This document shows positions 43,943 through 52,951 of a stretch of DNA of 64,000 bases, one piece after another. The first letter of the stretch is position 1. Each line of letters starts with the position of its first letter. Source of the stretch: a bacterium. Its GTDB lineage: Bacteria; Cyanobacteriota; Vampirovibrionia; Obscuribacterales; Obscuribacteraceae. The position numbers and the translations under genes were made by a program. The notes under the pieces are model-generated. The model did not search any database. It was not told where the DNA came from and saw only the letters and a list, made by a program, of their open reading frames with translations. Location of the stretch: positions 62,001 through 126,000 of the forward strand of contig JAGOSY010000004.1 of the NCBI GenBank assembly GCA_018062085.1. The letters run 5' to 3'.

Positions 43943-44689
43943 TTAAATAAATTTCTCGGCCTGCAATGTATCGAACCAAACTCTGCGAATTTCGCTGGCA
44001 CCCTGATAGCTTGGTTCAATAGGCTGCAAGGGACAATACCAAAAATTATCTTTGCGACCACACTCAGCACCATGGCCACGAAAATGGGAATAGACATCGG
44101 CGAAAGCGGCACGCTGTCTTTTCGCACATGACTCAACAAAAGTATTGAACTGTTCGATAAATGTAACTGGAAGAGTTCCAGTTCCCATGGTTGTAGTGGG
44201 CAATATGCCAGTACCATCGGTAGGGTCATAAAGCGTAGTGAGCAGAATAGTACTGGCTGGCACAGTGGCCTTAATCAGCTTCAGTAGTTGCAAATATCTA
44301 GTGTGCACTTCTTGGGTAGCACTAGTAAGTGCTTTGACATTGTTTGCTGGTATTGTTCTAAAGATCTTGAGCATGTCATTGCCACCAATTGTTAGAGTAA
44401 CAAGACAATGAGCAGTAGAATACTGATGCAAAGCCCGCATCTTCTCTTCAGAGAGCATGTCTTCAGTAGTAGCATCATCGTAAGCCAAGTTGGCAAACTT
44501 GATTCGCGGATGAGCCGATGCCAGGTCCTTTCCTTCAAGTTCAGGAAAGAGCTGCGGGTCATTTTTATAAAGCAGAGCAGCGGCACCAATATCTTTTCGA
44601 CAATTGAGACCAAGCCTTTCAGCGTCGCCGGCAGGATAGTCGTCGATGGTCATCGAATCGCCGAGGGCAATATAAACTTCAAATGCCAT
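43943..44689 (-). CDS. SGNH/GDSL-hydrolase-like protein, altered catalytic block
   Basis: A 248-residue SGNH fold: block I IALGDSMTIDD (Ser12 position), a block II-like NLAYDDATTEDM and block III TIGGNDM with the oxyanion-hole Asn. These esterases/lipases need a C-terminal D-x-x-H; here the matching place reads QPIEPSYQG, where DGIHPN-x-x-G is expected, so both Asp and His appear replaced (Gln, Glu). The protein may be catalytically weak, use another base, or act as a binder. No signal peptide is seen, which is unusual for the family. Its nearest neighbour upstream is the PAS gene. Confidence 0.85.
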   Translation of the reverse strand: MAFEVYIALGDSMTIDDYPAGDAERLGLNCRKDIGAAALLYKNDPQLFPELEGKDLASAHPRIKFANLAYDDATTEDMLSEEKMRALHQYSTAHCLVTLTIGGNDMLKIFRTIPANNVKALTSATQEVHTRYLQLLKLIKATVPASTILLTTLYDPTDGTGILPTTTMGTGTLPVTFIEQFNTFVESCAKRQRAAFADVYSHFRGHGAECGRKDNFWYCPLQPIEPSYQGASEIRRVWFDTLQAEKFI

Positions 44690-44732
44690 TGATTCCCTTT
44701 AATTCCTAGTAGCTTTTCTACAAATTAGTACT

Positions 44733-45149
44733 CTACAAAACGCCTTGCTTGGATGCATCAAGAACACATAGCATCATACCCACGCCTTCTGCTGTGTTTA
44801 TCATAGAGACAGTCAGCCTAATGGGCACCTTTCCACCACTTTTCTTCAGACCTTCGGCACTGATCAAACCTTCAGAGCAGCAATCAGCCAAGCGCTTGGC
44901 CAATTCTGAGTCGCTTAATTCAGTTTGTAAAAACTTGCTGATATTGCGGTTGCAAATATCTCTTGAGCCATACTCGGAGAGCATTTCAAACTGTTCAGTT
45001 ATGGCTTCAATGCGGCCATCCATGGTTATAAAGACCACCCCAGCGGGAATCGCCCCAAGTATGCCTTTAACGCGCAGCTCCATCTCTTCGAGCTTTTCTT
45101 GCAACTCTTTCTCTGCCGCACTCTGCAGCGTCACCTTAACTTCAGACAT
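44733..45149 (-). CDS. PAS-domain protein (138 aa)
   Basis: A short coiled-coil start (residues 8-28: AAEKELQEKLEEMELRVK), then a single PAS domain. It reads GILGAIPAGVVFITMDGRIEAIT ... LSEYGSRDICNRNISKFL ... KVPIRLTVSMI ... GMMLCVLDASKQ, the standard strand-helix-strand order. There is no output domain, so it probably signals through protein contact, for example with an orphan kinase, or is a sensor fragment. Same strand as the SGNH-like gene. Confidence 0.85.
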   Translation of the reverse strand: MSEVKVTLQSAAEKELQEKLEEMELRVKGILGAIPAGVVFITMDGRIEAITEQFEMLSEYGSRDICNRNISKFLQTELSDSELAKRLADCCSEGLISAEGLKKSGGKVPIRLTVSMINTAEGVGMMLCVLDASKQGVL

Positions 45150-45268
45150 TGGTCAAATCGTTCCTTTTACAACCCAACTTACAACCTAGCTGCGAACTTT
45201 ACTACATTCACGGCCAGTTTGGCGGGTTTAGTAGTTGCAACCTGGAACTTTTGGCAAGCTATATCGAT

Positions 45269-45291
45269 CAAGGTATATCGCGCAAGGTATA
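45269..45291 (+). promoter_or_regulatory. Short direct repeat before the thioredoxin-fold gene
   Basis: CAAGGTATA occurs at 45269-45277 and 45283-45291 (14 bp apart), 35-57 bp before the start of the thioredoxin-fold gene, in the position of a core promoter. Possible activator or repressor site; weak on its own. Confidence 0.3.
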
Positions 45292-45325
45292 GTCTTAGAG
45301 TTCGAAATACAGAGATAGGTGAATT

Positions 45326-45913
45326 ATGGCAAGAACTGAGTCGACAATGCTGGCCCTCGGCACCAAGGCGCCTGATTTTCATCTAAGCGATGTGGTCACT
45401 AATCAAGAGACGTCTCTGGCAACATTTTCAGAATTTAAAGTCTTATTGGTAATGTTCATCTGCAAGCATTGCCCCTATGTAGTTCATGTCAAAGACGAGC
45501 TATTGCGCTTAGCTCGCGATTACTCTGAAAAAGAAGTGGCCATAGTGGCAATCTCAAGCAACGACGCTGAGGCATATCCTGACGATTCGCCTGAGAGCCT
45601 AAGACAATTCGCCATAGCAGAATCGCTTCCTTTCATTCTTTGTTATGACCCTAGCCAAGAAACGGCGAAAGCCTACAGTGCAGCTTGCACCCCAGACTTC
45701 TTTCTCTTTTCGAGGGATCGCAGCTTAATTTATCGCGGCCAGCTCGACGATAGCCGACCAGGCAATAACATTCCAATAACAGGCAATGATTTGCGTGCCG
45801 CCATTGATGCTGCCCTAGCTGACAAACCAGTATCAGAAGATCAAAAAGCCAGCCTTGGATGCAACATAAAATGGAAAGTGGGAAACGAACCAGTCTATTT
45901 TGCTTTGAAATAA
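45326..45913 (+). CDS. Thioredoxin-fold (TlpA/AhpC-type) protein
   Basis: A 195-residue protein: LGTKAPDFHLSDV start, strand LLVMFICKHCPYV with a CxxC redox pair Cys46-Lys-His-Cys49, VAIVAISSNDAEAYPDDS, and a cis-Pro region TPDFFLFSRDR. The KHCPYV signature and insertions match the thioredoxin-family proteins often annotated as AhpC/TSA- or YneN-like. It has no signal peptide, so it is cytosolic. The start has AGGTG upstream. It is followed after 4 nt by the GNAT gene, in a three-gene run with gldA. Confidence 0.9.
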   Translation: MARTESTMLALGTKAPDFHLSDVVTNQETSLATFSEFKVLLVMFICKHCPYVVHVKDELLRLARDYSEKEVAIVAISSNDAEAYPDDSPESLRQFAIAESLPFILCYDPSQETAKAYSAACTPDFFLFSRDRSLIYRGQLDDSRPGNNIPITGNDLRAAIDAALADKPVSEDQKASLGCNIKWKVGNEPVYFALK

Positions 45914-45917
45914 ACCA

Positions 45918-46892
45918 ATGGAAATTAAAGCTTTAGATACAAGCCATCTGCCTGAAATAGAAGCCCTTGTGCGCGTGGCATTTGCCAAGCACATTGGCAT
46001 TGTCGATCCTAACTTATTTAACAGCGGTGCCAGCCTAGCAAGCCGCTTTGCAGTGGCAGCCGATGGTGCCTTCGGAACCTTCATTGACAACAAATTAGTG
46101 GCAGCAATTTTCTGCACGCCTTGGGGTTCGTTTGGATTTTTCGGTCCGCTAGTGGTGCTACCCGAGTATTGGGGCAGTGGTTTGGCTCAGGCATTGATCG
46201 CAAAAGCAGATCAGTTTTTCATTGATAAAAACATCGATTTAGCCGGGCTTTATACCTTTTCTAATAGCCCGAAGCATTTAGCTTTGTATCAAAAGTTTGG
46301 CTATTGGCCGAAGCAGCTAACAGTGCTGATGAGCAAAGAAGTAAGCCAGGATGTCAGCCAAGTAATTAGTCACGATGGTAGCAAACACCCAGAGGCTACA
46401 ACAGCAGCCAAGTACCAGTCGACTTCATTTTCTCATTTGGATAGCGCCGGGCAAAAGGTGCATTTAGAATCTTCCAGGCTTTTATGCGATGGTATTTATC
46501 CGGGCCTCGATTTGAGTGTTGAAATAAAGGCTTTAGCGAGCTGCAAAGTTGGCGAGACCATCTTCATTGAGGATGAAAATGGAGCAACCGTTGGCTTTGC
46601 CGTCTGCCACTATGGCCATGGCTCTGAAGCTACGAGCAATAGTTGTTACATCAAATTTGCTGCAGCAAGCAATGAAGAGCAGTTTTCTCGACTTTTATCA
46701 GAGTGTCTCAAACTCAGTAGTGAAGTCGGTGTTACTCATATATTGGCCGGCACAAACACGGCTAGACATGAAGCATACAAGACCATGCTTGAGAATGGCT
46801 TCAAAATTAAAGTGGTTGGGGTAGCCATGCTCAGAGCCCAACATGATGGTTTCAATCGACCAGGTGCTTTCGTGATTGATGACTGGAGATAA
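45918..46892 (+). CDS. Tandem GNAT-family acetyltransferase
   Basis: A 324-residue protein. The N-terminal domain is GNAT: FFGPLVVLPEYWGSGLAQALIAKA carries motif A (V-x-P-x-x-x-x-x-G-x-A), and SPKHLALYQKFGYWPK is the C-terminal motif. The second half (about 205-320), with TVGFAVCHYGHGS and SSEVGVTHILAGTNTARHEAYKTMLENGFK, has the same fold but a worn cofactor loop, so it is probably a degenerate partner domain. Substrate unknown. It is 4 nt after the thioredoxin-fold gene and 6 nt before gldA, so the three are co-transcribed. Confidence 0.85.
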   Translation: MEIKALDTSHLPEIEALVRVAFAKHIGIVDPNLFNSGASLASRFAVAADGAFGTFIDNKLVAAIFCTPWGSFGFFGPLVVLPEYWGSGLAQALIAKADQFFIDKNIDLAGLYTFSNSPKHLALYQKFGYWPKQLTVLMSKEVSQDVSQVISHDGSKHPEATTAAKYQSTSFSHLDSAGQKVHLESSRLLCDGIYPGLDLSVEIKALASCKVGETIFIEDENGATVGFAVCHYGHGSEATSNSCYIKFAAASNEEQFSRLLSECLKLSSEVGVTHILAGTNTARHEAYKTMLENGFKIKVVGVAMLRAQHDGFNRPGAFVIDDWR

Positions 46893-46898
46893 CTTGTA

Positions 46899-47990
46899 AT
46901 GCTCTCAATTTTTTGTGCTCCAAGCCGCTATGTACAAGGTCGAGATGCCACCCATTCTCTTGGACAAGAGATGGCCAAACTAGGTTTGAATGGCCCGGTG
47001 TTCATTGTTGCAGGTAAGTCAGCGAAGAGACATCTTGAAGCAGCCTGGCAGGAGACATTCAAAAAAGCTGAGATTGAATATGAGATATTCGAATTTGCTG
47101 GTGAGTGTTCCAGAGAAGAAATTGATAGAGCGAAAAAGGCAGCTCAGAAATTCTCGGCTAAGGCAGTTGTCGGTGCCGGTGGTGGCAAAGTATTAGACAC
47201 CTCGCGTGCTGTGGCAGCTGAACTTGATTTACCGGCCATAAATTGCCCCACAGCTGCCTCTAGTGATGCTCCATGTAGCGCACTGTCGGTGGTTTATTCA
47301 GAAGATGGTGCCTTTGAGCGTTATCTCTTCTATAAACGCAACCCCGATCTCGTTCTAGTCGACACCACTGTCATTGCCAAAGCTCCCCCACGACTACTAA
47401 CGGCAGGTATGGGCGATGCCCTTGCCACCTGGTTTGAAGCAAGAACAGTAATGGAGGCAAAAAAGGCCAACCAAGTAGGGGGTGGCACTACTATTAGTGC
47501 TGCAGCTCTAGCCCAGTTATGCTATGAGACTCTTTTAGAAGACGGATTGGCAGCACTAAATGCAGTGCGAACCCATTCAGTAACCCCAGCCCTAGAACGT
47601 CTCGTTGAAGCCAACACACTGCTGTCAGGTTTAGGGTTTGAATCTGGTGGTCTGGCTGTAGCCCATTCGGTACACAATGGCCTCACAACCATGCCAGAGA
47701 CCCACGCCTATATGCACGGTGAGAAAGTTGCCTTTGGCCTGATTGTGCAGCTGGTCTTAGAAGGCAAGGGCAAAGACGTGCTCCGAGAAGTTCTTGAATT
47801 TTGCTGGAGCGTAGGCCTCCCGACCAACTTGGCAGCTGTCGGTTTGGCCAATTTGAACCGCTCTCAAATCATGCAAATTGCTACGCGGGCAACAGCACCT
47901 GGTGAGACAGCCCACAACGAACCGTTTGTTGTCACCGCTGAGGCGGTGGCAGATGCCATTGCTGCAGCCGACTTGCTTGGCAGCCGTTAA
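46899..47990 (+). CDS. gldA: Glycerol dehydrogenase (iron/zinc alcohol dehydrogenase family)
   Basis: A 363-residue NAD+-dependent enzyme converting glycerol to dihydroxyacetone. Seen are the start SIFCAPSRYVQG, the NAD-binding VVGAGGGKVLDTSRA, CPTAASSDAPCSALSVVY, and the metal ligands in GMGDALATWFEA (Asp), VAHSVHNGL (His) and HGEKVAFG (His). Length and motif order are those of GldA. No dihydroxyacetone kinase is near; the neighbours are a thioredoxin-fold protein and a GNAT protein. Confidence 0.94.
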   Translation: MLSIFCAPSRYVQGRDATHSLGQEMAKLGLNGPVFIVAGKSAKRHLEAAWQETFKKAEIEYEIFEFAGECSREEIDRAKKAAQKFSAKAVVGAGGGKVLDTSRAVAAELDLPAINCPTAASSDAPCSALSVVYSEDGAFERYLFYKRNPDLVLVDTTVIAKAPPRLLTAGMGDALATWFEARTVMEAKKANQVGGGTTISAAALAQLCYETLLEDGLAALNAVRTHSVTPALERLVEANTLLSGLGFESGGLAVAHSVHNGLTTMPETHAYMHGEKVAFGLIVQLVLEGKGKDVLREVLEFCWSVGLPTNLAAVGLANLNRSQIMQIATRATAPGETAHNEPFVVTAEAVADAIAAADLLGSR

Positions 47991-48164
47991 TTTGATTAGC
48001 TGTCTTTGATTTGATTGGCTGTCTTAATCTATCGCTCAAACACTGCGCGAGACTTGCTCTAACCTAATTGTATATACATCAGACTCTGAGCATTTATTAA
48101 CTACGATTACCGCTTGACTATAGGTATTCTTAAGTAATAACTTCTGTTTTCGAATGAGTATTCA

Positions 48165-48860
48165 ATGCGAGCAGCTTCTGACGGCAGTGTCGATTTAAAA
48201 CAAACCATAATTGACAACTATCGCTCGCAGTCGCAAAACGTGCGCCCCGACTACCTTGCCTATTTGACGCAAAAATCGTTGGCTTACTCTGACCGGGTGG
48301 CGCAAACAGAAATATCTGCTGAGCAGGTCAGAGCGGCTATAGATCAAGGCACCATGGCTTTAGTTGATCGCATCTTCGCCTTACTTGAGCCTTACACCCA
48401 AGAAATTAATCGCATTAATCGCGTCAAAGAACTTCACCTTAGCTGCGTTGCCCCCACTCGCTCTTGCGAAGCTATTGAGCTTGATAGACAACGGCAGCCG
48501 TCCAAATCAACCTGCTACTACCGCAGTCGATTTTCCACAAGCAAATTGAGCCTGGTAGTACGAGGACTGCAAGGCAAAATAGAATTTTTCATTTTCGCCG
48601 CCGACCGAGTGATGGGCCTATCAAATGAAGAAGCTTGCCATCAGCCCCTGATGGTCTTTGAAGCCGAGATTGGCCTGACTGGAAACATTGAGCTAAATAG
48701 CGAGAGAAACCCTCATAGAACCATTGAAAGTAATTTTCAAAGCCAGCCCCAATTGTCTTGGAGCGTCGAGGGCAAACCGCTCTCAGCCGATCGCTTCGAA
48801 CGCTACACTCTTCTGGCCCTTGAGCACTTAATTGACCGCAGCCACGAAGAACTCGACTAA
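48165..48860 (+). CDS. Hypothetical protein, paralogue of the 59129 product (231 aa)
   Basis: A 231-residue soluble protein. The N-terminal half is helical (TIIDNYRSQSQNV, AQTEISAEQVRAAIDQGT). The C-terminal half holds FSTSKLSLVVRGLQGKIEFFIFAADRVMGLSNE ... PLMVFEAE. This matches the core LTTRDWALIVRGHDSKIAVFVVPSSMVMAFDNE ... PHLMEIER of the protein at 59129-60259 in spacing and residues, so both belong to one uncharacterised family. No known domain. The leader between gldA and this gene has a short tandem TTTGATT(A/G)GCTGTCTT duplication (about 47991-48025). Confidence 0.6.
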   Translation: MRAASDGSVDLKQTIIDNYRSQSQNVRPDYLAYLTQKSLAYSDRVAQTEISAEQVRAAIDQGTMALVDRIFALLEPYTQEINRINRVKELHLSCVAPTRSCEAIELDRQRQPSKSTCYYRSRFSTSKLSLVVRGLQGKIEFFIFAADRVMGLSNEEACHQPLMVFEAEIGLTGNIELNSERNPHRTIESNFQSQPQLSWSVEGKPLSADRFERYTLLALEHLIDRSHEELD

Positions 48861-48908
48861 ACTTAGCTCAAATAATCTGAACTCAAATAAGAATAAAGAC
48901 TAAATCGA

Positions 48909-49832
48909 TTGCAGCAAAATCCAAAGTCGTCACTTTTAAGTTACCTCAATCACTTGGCTCTAGAAATAGGCGAACGCAACCTTTCGAACCCTGGCTCACT
49001 TGAAGCTGCAGCACAATATATTGAAGAAATATTTGCTCAAACTGGCCTGCAACCACAAAGACAGCAGTTTTATTTTGAGGGGACAAACTTTGCCAATGTC
49101 GAAGTACTCGTACCCGGCTCAGCTACAAGCAATAGTTCCGAACCTCAAACAACTCAAAAACACCAAGAAATCCAAGAAACAATAGTAATTGGCGCCCACT
49201 ATGACACTGTGCCGGGCTCGCCGGGGGCCAATGACAATGGCACCGGAGTTGCTGCCGTGCTTGCCTTGGCCGATATACTAAAAGATTGCCAGCCCAGACG
49301 AAATATTCGACTAGTCGCCTTCGCCAATGAAGAATCGCCCTATTTTGCCAGTGACGGCATGGGAAGTCTCAACTATGCCCGAGCCTGCAAAGGGCGAGGT
49401 GAGAAAATCGTGGCCATGTATTCTCTTGAAACCATGGGCTATTTCAGCAAAGAGCCTGGCAGTCAGAAATATCCGCCAGGTGTAAGCGGTTTTCCCGATA
49501 CCGGCGATTTCATTGCTTTCGTCGCCAATATCAAATCGAAAGATCTACTGGAGGAAACAAAGGGGCTCTTTCAAAAGCAGTCAAATTTTCCCTTTCAAAC
49601 AATAGCTGCCCCTGAAAGCACGCCCGGAGTGTCACTTTCAGATCATATGTGCTTTTGGCAGATGGAATATCCAGCTATCATGGTTACAGACACTGCACCC
49701 TTTCGCTATCCCTATTACCACTTAGCAGAAGATACCCCAGACAAAATTGATCTCGGTATGTTTACAGAACTGGTCAACAACCTTGGTAAAACCTTTGCTG
49801 CACTTGCCGGAACTAGGGCCAAAAGGCTATAA
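48909..49832 (+). CDS. M28-family zinc peptidase
   Basis: A 307-residue aminopeptidase-type enzyme with the M28 zinc-site sequence: IGAHYDTVPGSPGANDNGTGVAAVL (His and bridging Asp), VAFANEESPYF (catalytic Glu and next Glu), SLETMG, and a C-terminal YYHLAEDTPD (His ligand). It starts at TTG and has no signal peptide, so it is cytoplasmic, unlike many secreted M28 members. It would trim peptides or amino-acid conjugates. Nine nt before the next gene, so co-transcribed. Confidence 0.93.
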   Translation: MQQNPKSSLLSYLNHLALEIGERNLSNPGSLEAAAQYIEEIFAQTGLQPQRQQFYFEGTNFANVEVLVPGSATSNSSEPQTTQKHQEIQETIVIGAHYDTVPGSPGANDNGTGVAAVLALADILKDCQPRRNIRLVAFANEESPYFASDGMGSLNYARACKGRGEKIVAMYSLETMGYFSKEPGSQKYPPGVSGFPDTGDFIAFVANIKSKDLLEETKGLFQKQSNFPFQTIAAPESTPGVSLSDHMCFWQMEYPAIMVTDTAPFRYPYYHLAEDTPDKIDLGMFTELVNNLGKTFAALAGTRAKRL

Positions 49833-49840
49833 CTAGCAGA

Positions 49841-50452
49841 ATGGAATTCTTTGGCACAAAAAATGTAGGCCTATCAACAGACGCTGTCGCCCAGTGGCTA
49901 GTTGACGCACTTGTAGACGCCGAAATTGAGAGCGACGAAGAAGAAGGCAGCGGCACTTGGTCGCAAATTGCCCTCTATTTAGATAACGGCGACCCAGTAG
50001 CCGAAATTGACCGCTATGAGCGCGGCGAAGAAGAATTTGACGACTATATTGCTGATGCTGTACGTGCCCTTTTGGACGACAAAGAACCAGTCATGCCGCA
50101 TTCAGCGGTACGCTGGCTTTGTCAGTATATGCACTCGGTACAGGTTGTTTTTAATTTCAAGCCCCATCAGGCTTTCTATGATGAAAAGGGCTGGGCTATT
50201 TTCAATGAAGTTTGGACAAATTTGAAAAAGCTCGAACCAGGCATCGTTCACGTACAAGGTGAAGGATTTACTAACGAGGCCGGCGCGCAGATCACCTGGG
50301 AATTTCCCACTGGAACAGTTGGTGAATGGAAGATGGCCGTTCTCGATGAACAAAACAACTGGATAGACTTCAAAATGGACCTTGCCAACCTAGAACAGTG
50401 CCAAGCCTTTAAAGCTGGCAAGCTGCCCACCGCTGCTCAGGCGGGGATGTAA
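49841..50452 (+). CDS. Hypothetical acidic protein (203 aa)
   Basis: A 203-residue, acidic (Asp/Glu-rich first third) cytoplasmic protein without recognised domain. Alternating strand and helix segments are seen (IALYLDNGDPVAEIDRYERG, VQVVFNFKPHQAFYDEKGWAIFNEVW, ITWEFPTGTVGEWKMAVLD). The sequence is natural and closely follows the M28 peptidase gene, so the two may be functionally linked, but there is no direct evidence. Confidence 0.6.
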   Translation: MEFFGTKNVGLSTDAVAQWLVDALVDAEIESDEEEGSGTWSQIALYLDNGDPVAEIDRYERGEEEFDDYIADAVRALLDDKEPVMPHSAVRWLCQYMHSVQVVFNFKPHQAFYDEKGWAIFNEVWTNLKKLEPGIVHVQGEGFTNEAGAQITWEFPTGTVGEWKMAVLDEQNNWIDFKMDLANLEQCQAFKAGKLPTAAQAGM

Positions 50453-50475
50453 TCCCCGCCACATAAAGACAAAGG

Positions 50476-50814
50476 TTAGGCGCTAACTGAAATAGGCATC
50501 GCTTCTTCATCTTGCTCGCGATAAACTTCGCTGATCAAATAGCGAACTTCTTTGATTTCGCTGCTGATTTCAGCTTGTTGCAGGGTCAAGAGATTGAGTA
50601 AGCGATTGAAAGAGGTAAGCGCATCGTCATGCTTATCAGTGGCGAACTGTGTCATACCTAAGTTGTAGAGATAAGGAACGAGCTCGAAAGATTCTTCACC
50701 AGTTTCTTTTGATTTCAGCACTAGGGCTTTTTTGTAGAGTCTTTCAGCTTCTACATAGTTACCCTTTTCTTCATGAAGTTCGGCTCTTTCCGAAACGTCT
50801 GCTGAATTTCTCAT
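50476..50814 (-). CDS. Small TPR protein (112 aa)
   Basis: A 112-residue protein with about two tetratricopeptide units (ERAELHEEKGNYVEAERLYKKAL and VPYLYNLGMTQFATDKHDDALTSFNRLL), the A- and B-helix spacing being clear. A soluble adaptor of unknown partner. The ATG is preceded by AGGAGA. It is convergent with the 203-residue protein. Confidence 0.8.
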   Translation of the reverse strand: MRNSADVSERAELHEEKGNYVEAERLYKKALVLKSKETGEESFELVPYLYNLGMTQFATDKHDDALTSFNRLLNLLTLQQAEISSEIKEVRYLISEVYREQDEEAMPISVSA

Positions 50815-51432
50815 GATCTTCTCCTAGTATTGCCGACGGTGGCACCACAAAGCTCAGCTTTGAAGCGCAGTCGGTATGTTTGTTGTGGGATTTAAGCAGA
50901 AAGCGAAACTTGCTAATGTCAGTAAGACAAACAGCTCTGTCAGAGGGGCTTGGGGAAGCTTCTCTTGCAGTTTCCACCAAAAGTTACAAACAACGACCTT
51001 AATGAAGGTGCGGGGAGTGAACCAAGGGGATTCGATTTCGTTTCTATGCAGCAATCATAAGCCCGCTCTCACACTTAACGCAATACAGCATGAATGACTC
51101 ACTTTATATAACGGCGCTATATACAAGCCCTGAAACCCAACAAGCATCAACCTCCTGAAAACGCCCACTATCAAGCCTCGCAGACCCGTCAAGATAAATT
51201 CTTCCAATGCGTCACAGAGCAAGGGTTTCAAATCAAAGAAATTTACAACCTCGTTTAAGCGCTCGCAGACAAGGTTCTAACGCCCATGACATGAGGCCTG
51301 AGTCAATTGCATATGCTTAATGACCCACCTTATTGTTCAATCATCTGGCTTCAAAGTGGCTGTATTATAGGGTTTCGTAGCAAGCTCTAAAGATCTACAG
51401 TTCCTTATGTATGGTGGTTAACGAAGTTATAA
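50815..51432. other. Long spacer with a decayed coding fragment
   Basis: 618 nt with no intact gene. A plus-strand stretch (51112-51258, 48 codons to TAA) reads like protein, ending FFQCVTEQGFQIKEIYNLV, but has no start codon or ribosome site and an in-frame stop just before it, so it may be the tail of a lost gene. Just 5', TATATA-7 nt-TATATA (51105-51123) is a palindrome-like pair. The rest is presumably the leader of the peptide-transporter gene; no convincing promoter was fixed. Confidence 0.45.
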
Positions 51433-52914
51433 ATGAATGCAGCCATTGACAGCCAGATGCTAGAGACAGGCGGTATCGGTGGGCATCCACGCGGCCTCAA
51501 CGTCTTGTTCTTCACTGAATTATGGGAGCGCTTTAGCTACTACGGTATGCGCGCCATTCTAGTGCTATTCATGGTAGCGCCGGTGGTGCAAGGTGGCTTA
51601 GGCTTTAGTGTAGAACACGCCAGTGAAATCTATGGCACATACACGATGTGCGTTTATCTCACTGCTATACCTGGCGGCTTCATCGCTGATCGTATTCTCG
51701 GTGCACGCAAAGCAATCTTGTTTGGCGGAATAGTTATTGCCCTAGGCCACTTTACTATGGTGTTACCAGCCTTAAGTGCCTTCTACGGCGGCATGCTATT
51801 AATTGTTCTAGGCACAGGGTTGCTTAAGCCCAATATCAGCACAATGGTAGGCCGGCTTTATCACCAGAACGATCCAAGACGAGATGCTGGTTTTTCAATC
51901 TTCTATATGGGCATCAATATGGGTGCCACACTAGCACCAATTGTCTGTGGCTATCTGGCCCAAAGCGGACATTTTAAGGAGGTCCTAGCGAAATTAGGCT
52001 TGTCGCCCGAATCAAGCTGGCACTTCGGCTTTGCTGCCGCTGGCGTGGGCATGTGCATAGGCTTAGTACATTTAGTCATGCAATGGAAGCTGCTAGATAA
52101 AATTGGCGGCAAAATAGAGAAAGAAGAAGTTGCCCCCCATGACATCAAAGATCTTGAAAGCGATACAGTTGAAGCCGCCAACAGAATAAGTACTAAGGAA
52201 CCGGCTAAAGAGCCGACGAAAGGGGATGTTAATGCGTCGGCTAAAGCGCCTCACAAAGCCATGTTCACGCCTGATGAACTGAAGAAATTAGGAGCACTGC
52301 TCTGTCTCTTTGTCTTCAACGCATTGTTCTGGTCCATCTATGAACAAGGTGGCTCAAGCCTGAATATATTTGCAGATAGATTGACTAACAACACTCTCTT
52401 TGGCATGTCATTTCCCTCAAGCTGGTTCCAATCACTGCAATCAACCTATGTAATTTTGCTAGCGCCAGTATTCTCTTGGCTTTGGATCAAACTGGGCGAG
52501 AAACAGCCTTCTAGCCCAGGAAAGTTTTCTCTTGGACTGCTCTTCCTTGGTATCGGTATTGCCGTCATGGTACCAGCAGCGATACTAACAGCTCAGGGCA
52601 AAGTCAGCCCCATCTTCTTAATTGTTGTCTATTTTGTTGAAACCCTTGGCGAACTGTGCCTCAGCCCAGTAGGCTTAAGTACAGTTACAAAACTAGCCCC
52701 GGCCAGATTGGCCAGCCTGACTATGGGCGGTTGGTTTGTTTCAACAGCAATCGGTAATAGGATGGCCGGCCATTTCAGCGGTTATCTGCAATCTGATTCA
52801 AGTGGAGCAATGTCGTACTTGTTTGGCGCCATGGCTATCGCAGCTCTTACAGCGGCAGGTCTATTAGCGGCACTAACCCCATTCATCAAAAAGCTCATGG
52901 GTTCGGTGAGATAA
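51433..52914 (+). CDS. POT/PTR-family proton-coupled peptide transporter
   Basis: A 493-residue MFS-type membrane protein with the POT signatures: ELWERFSYYGMRAIL (E-x-x-ERF proton-coupling motif, about 30-44), GGFIADRILGARKAI after helix 2, FYMGINMGATLAPIVCGYLA (PTR2 signature in helices 4-5), and the helix-7 WSIYEQGGSSLN. About 12-14 helices with a charged central loop (about 240-285) rich in Lys/Glu/Pro. It imports di- and tripeptides using the proton gradient. It stands alone after a long spacer. Confidence 0.95.
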   Translation: MNAAIDSQMLETGGIGGHPRGLNVLFFTELWERFSYYGMRAILVLFMVAPVVQGGLGFSVEHASEIYGTYTMCVYLTAIPGGFIADRILGARKAILFGGIVIALGHFTMVLPALSAFYGGMLLIVLGTGLLKPNISTMVGRLYHQNDPRRDAGFSIFYMGINMGATLAPIVCGYLAQSGHFKEVLAKLGLSPESSWHFGFAAAGVGMCIGLVHLVMQWKLLDKIGGKIEKEEVAPHDIKDLESDTVEAANRISTKEPAKEPTKGDVNASAKAPHKAMFTPDELKKLGALLCLFVFNALFWSIYEQGGSSLNIFADRLTNNTLFGMSFPSSWFQSLQSTYVILLAPVFSWLWIKLGEKQPSSPGKFSLGLLFLGIGIAVMVPAAILTAQGKVSPIFLIVVYFVETLGELCLSPVGLSTVTKLAPARLASLTMGGWFVSTAIGNRMAGHFSGYLQSDSSGAMSYLFGAMAIAALTAAGLLAALTPFIKKLMGSVR

Positions 52915-52951
52915 TTATACTTAGATACTAGTATTTAGGAATTCGAGACCA

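Noticed and set aside
47991..48025. Tandem TTTGATT(A/G)GCTGTCTT duplication after gldA as a regulatory site
   Set aside because: It is a two-copy imperfect duplication in a non-coding leader with no promoter elements nearby; probably a chance or slippage event.
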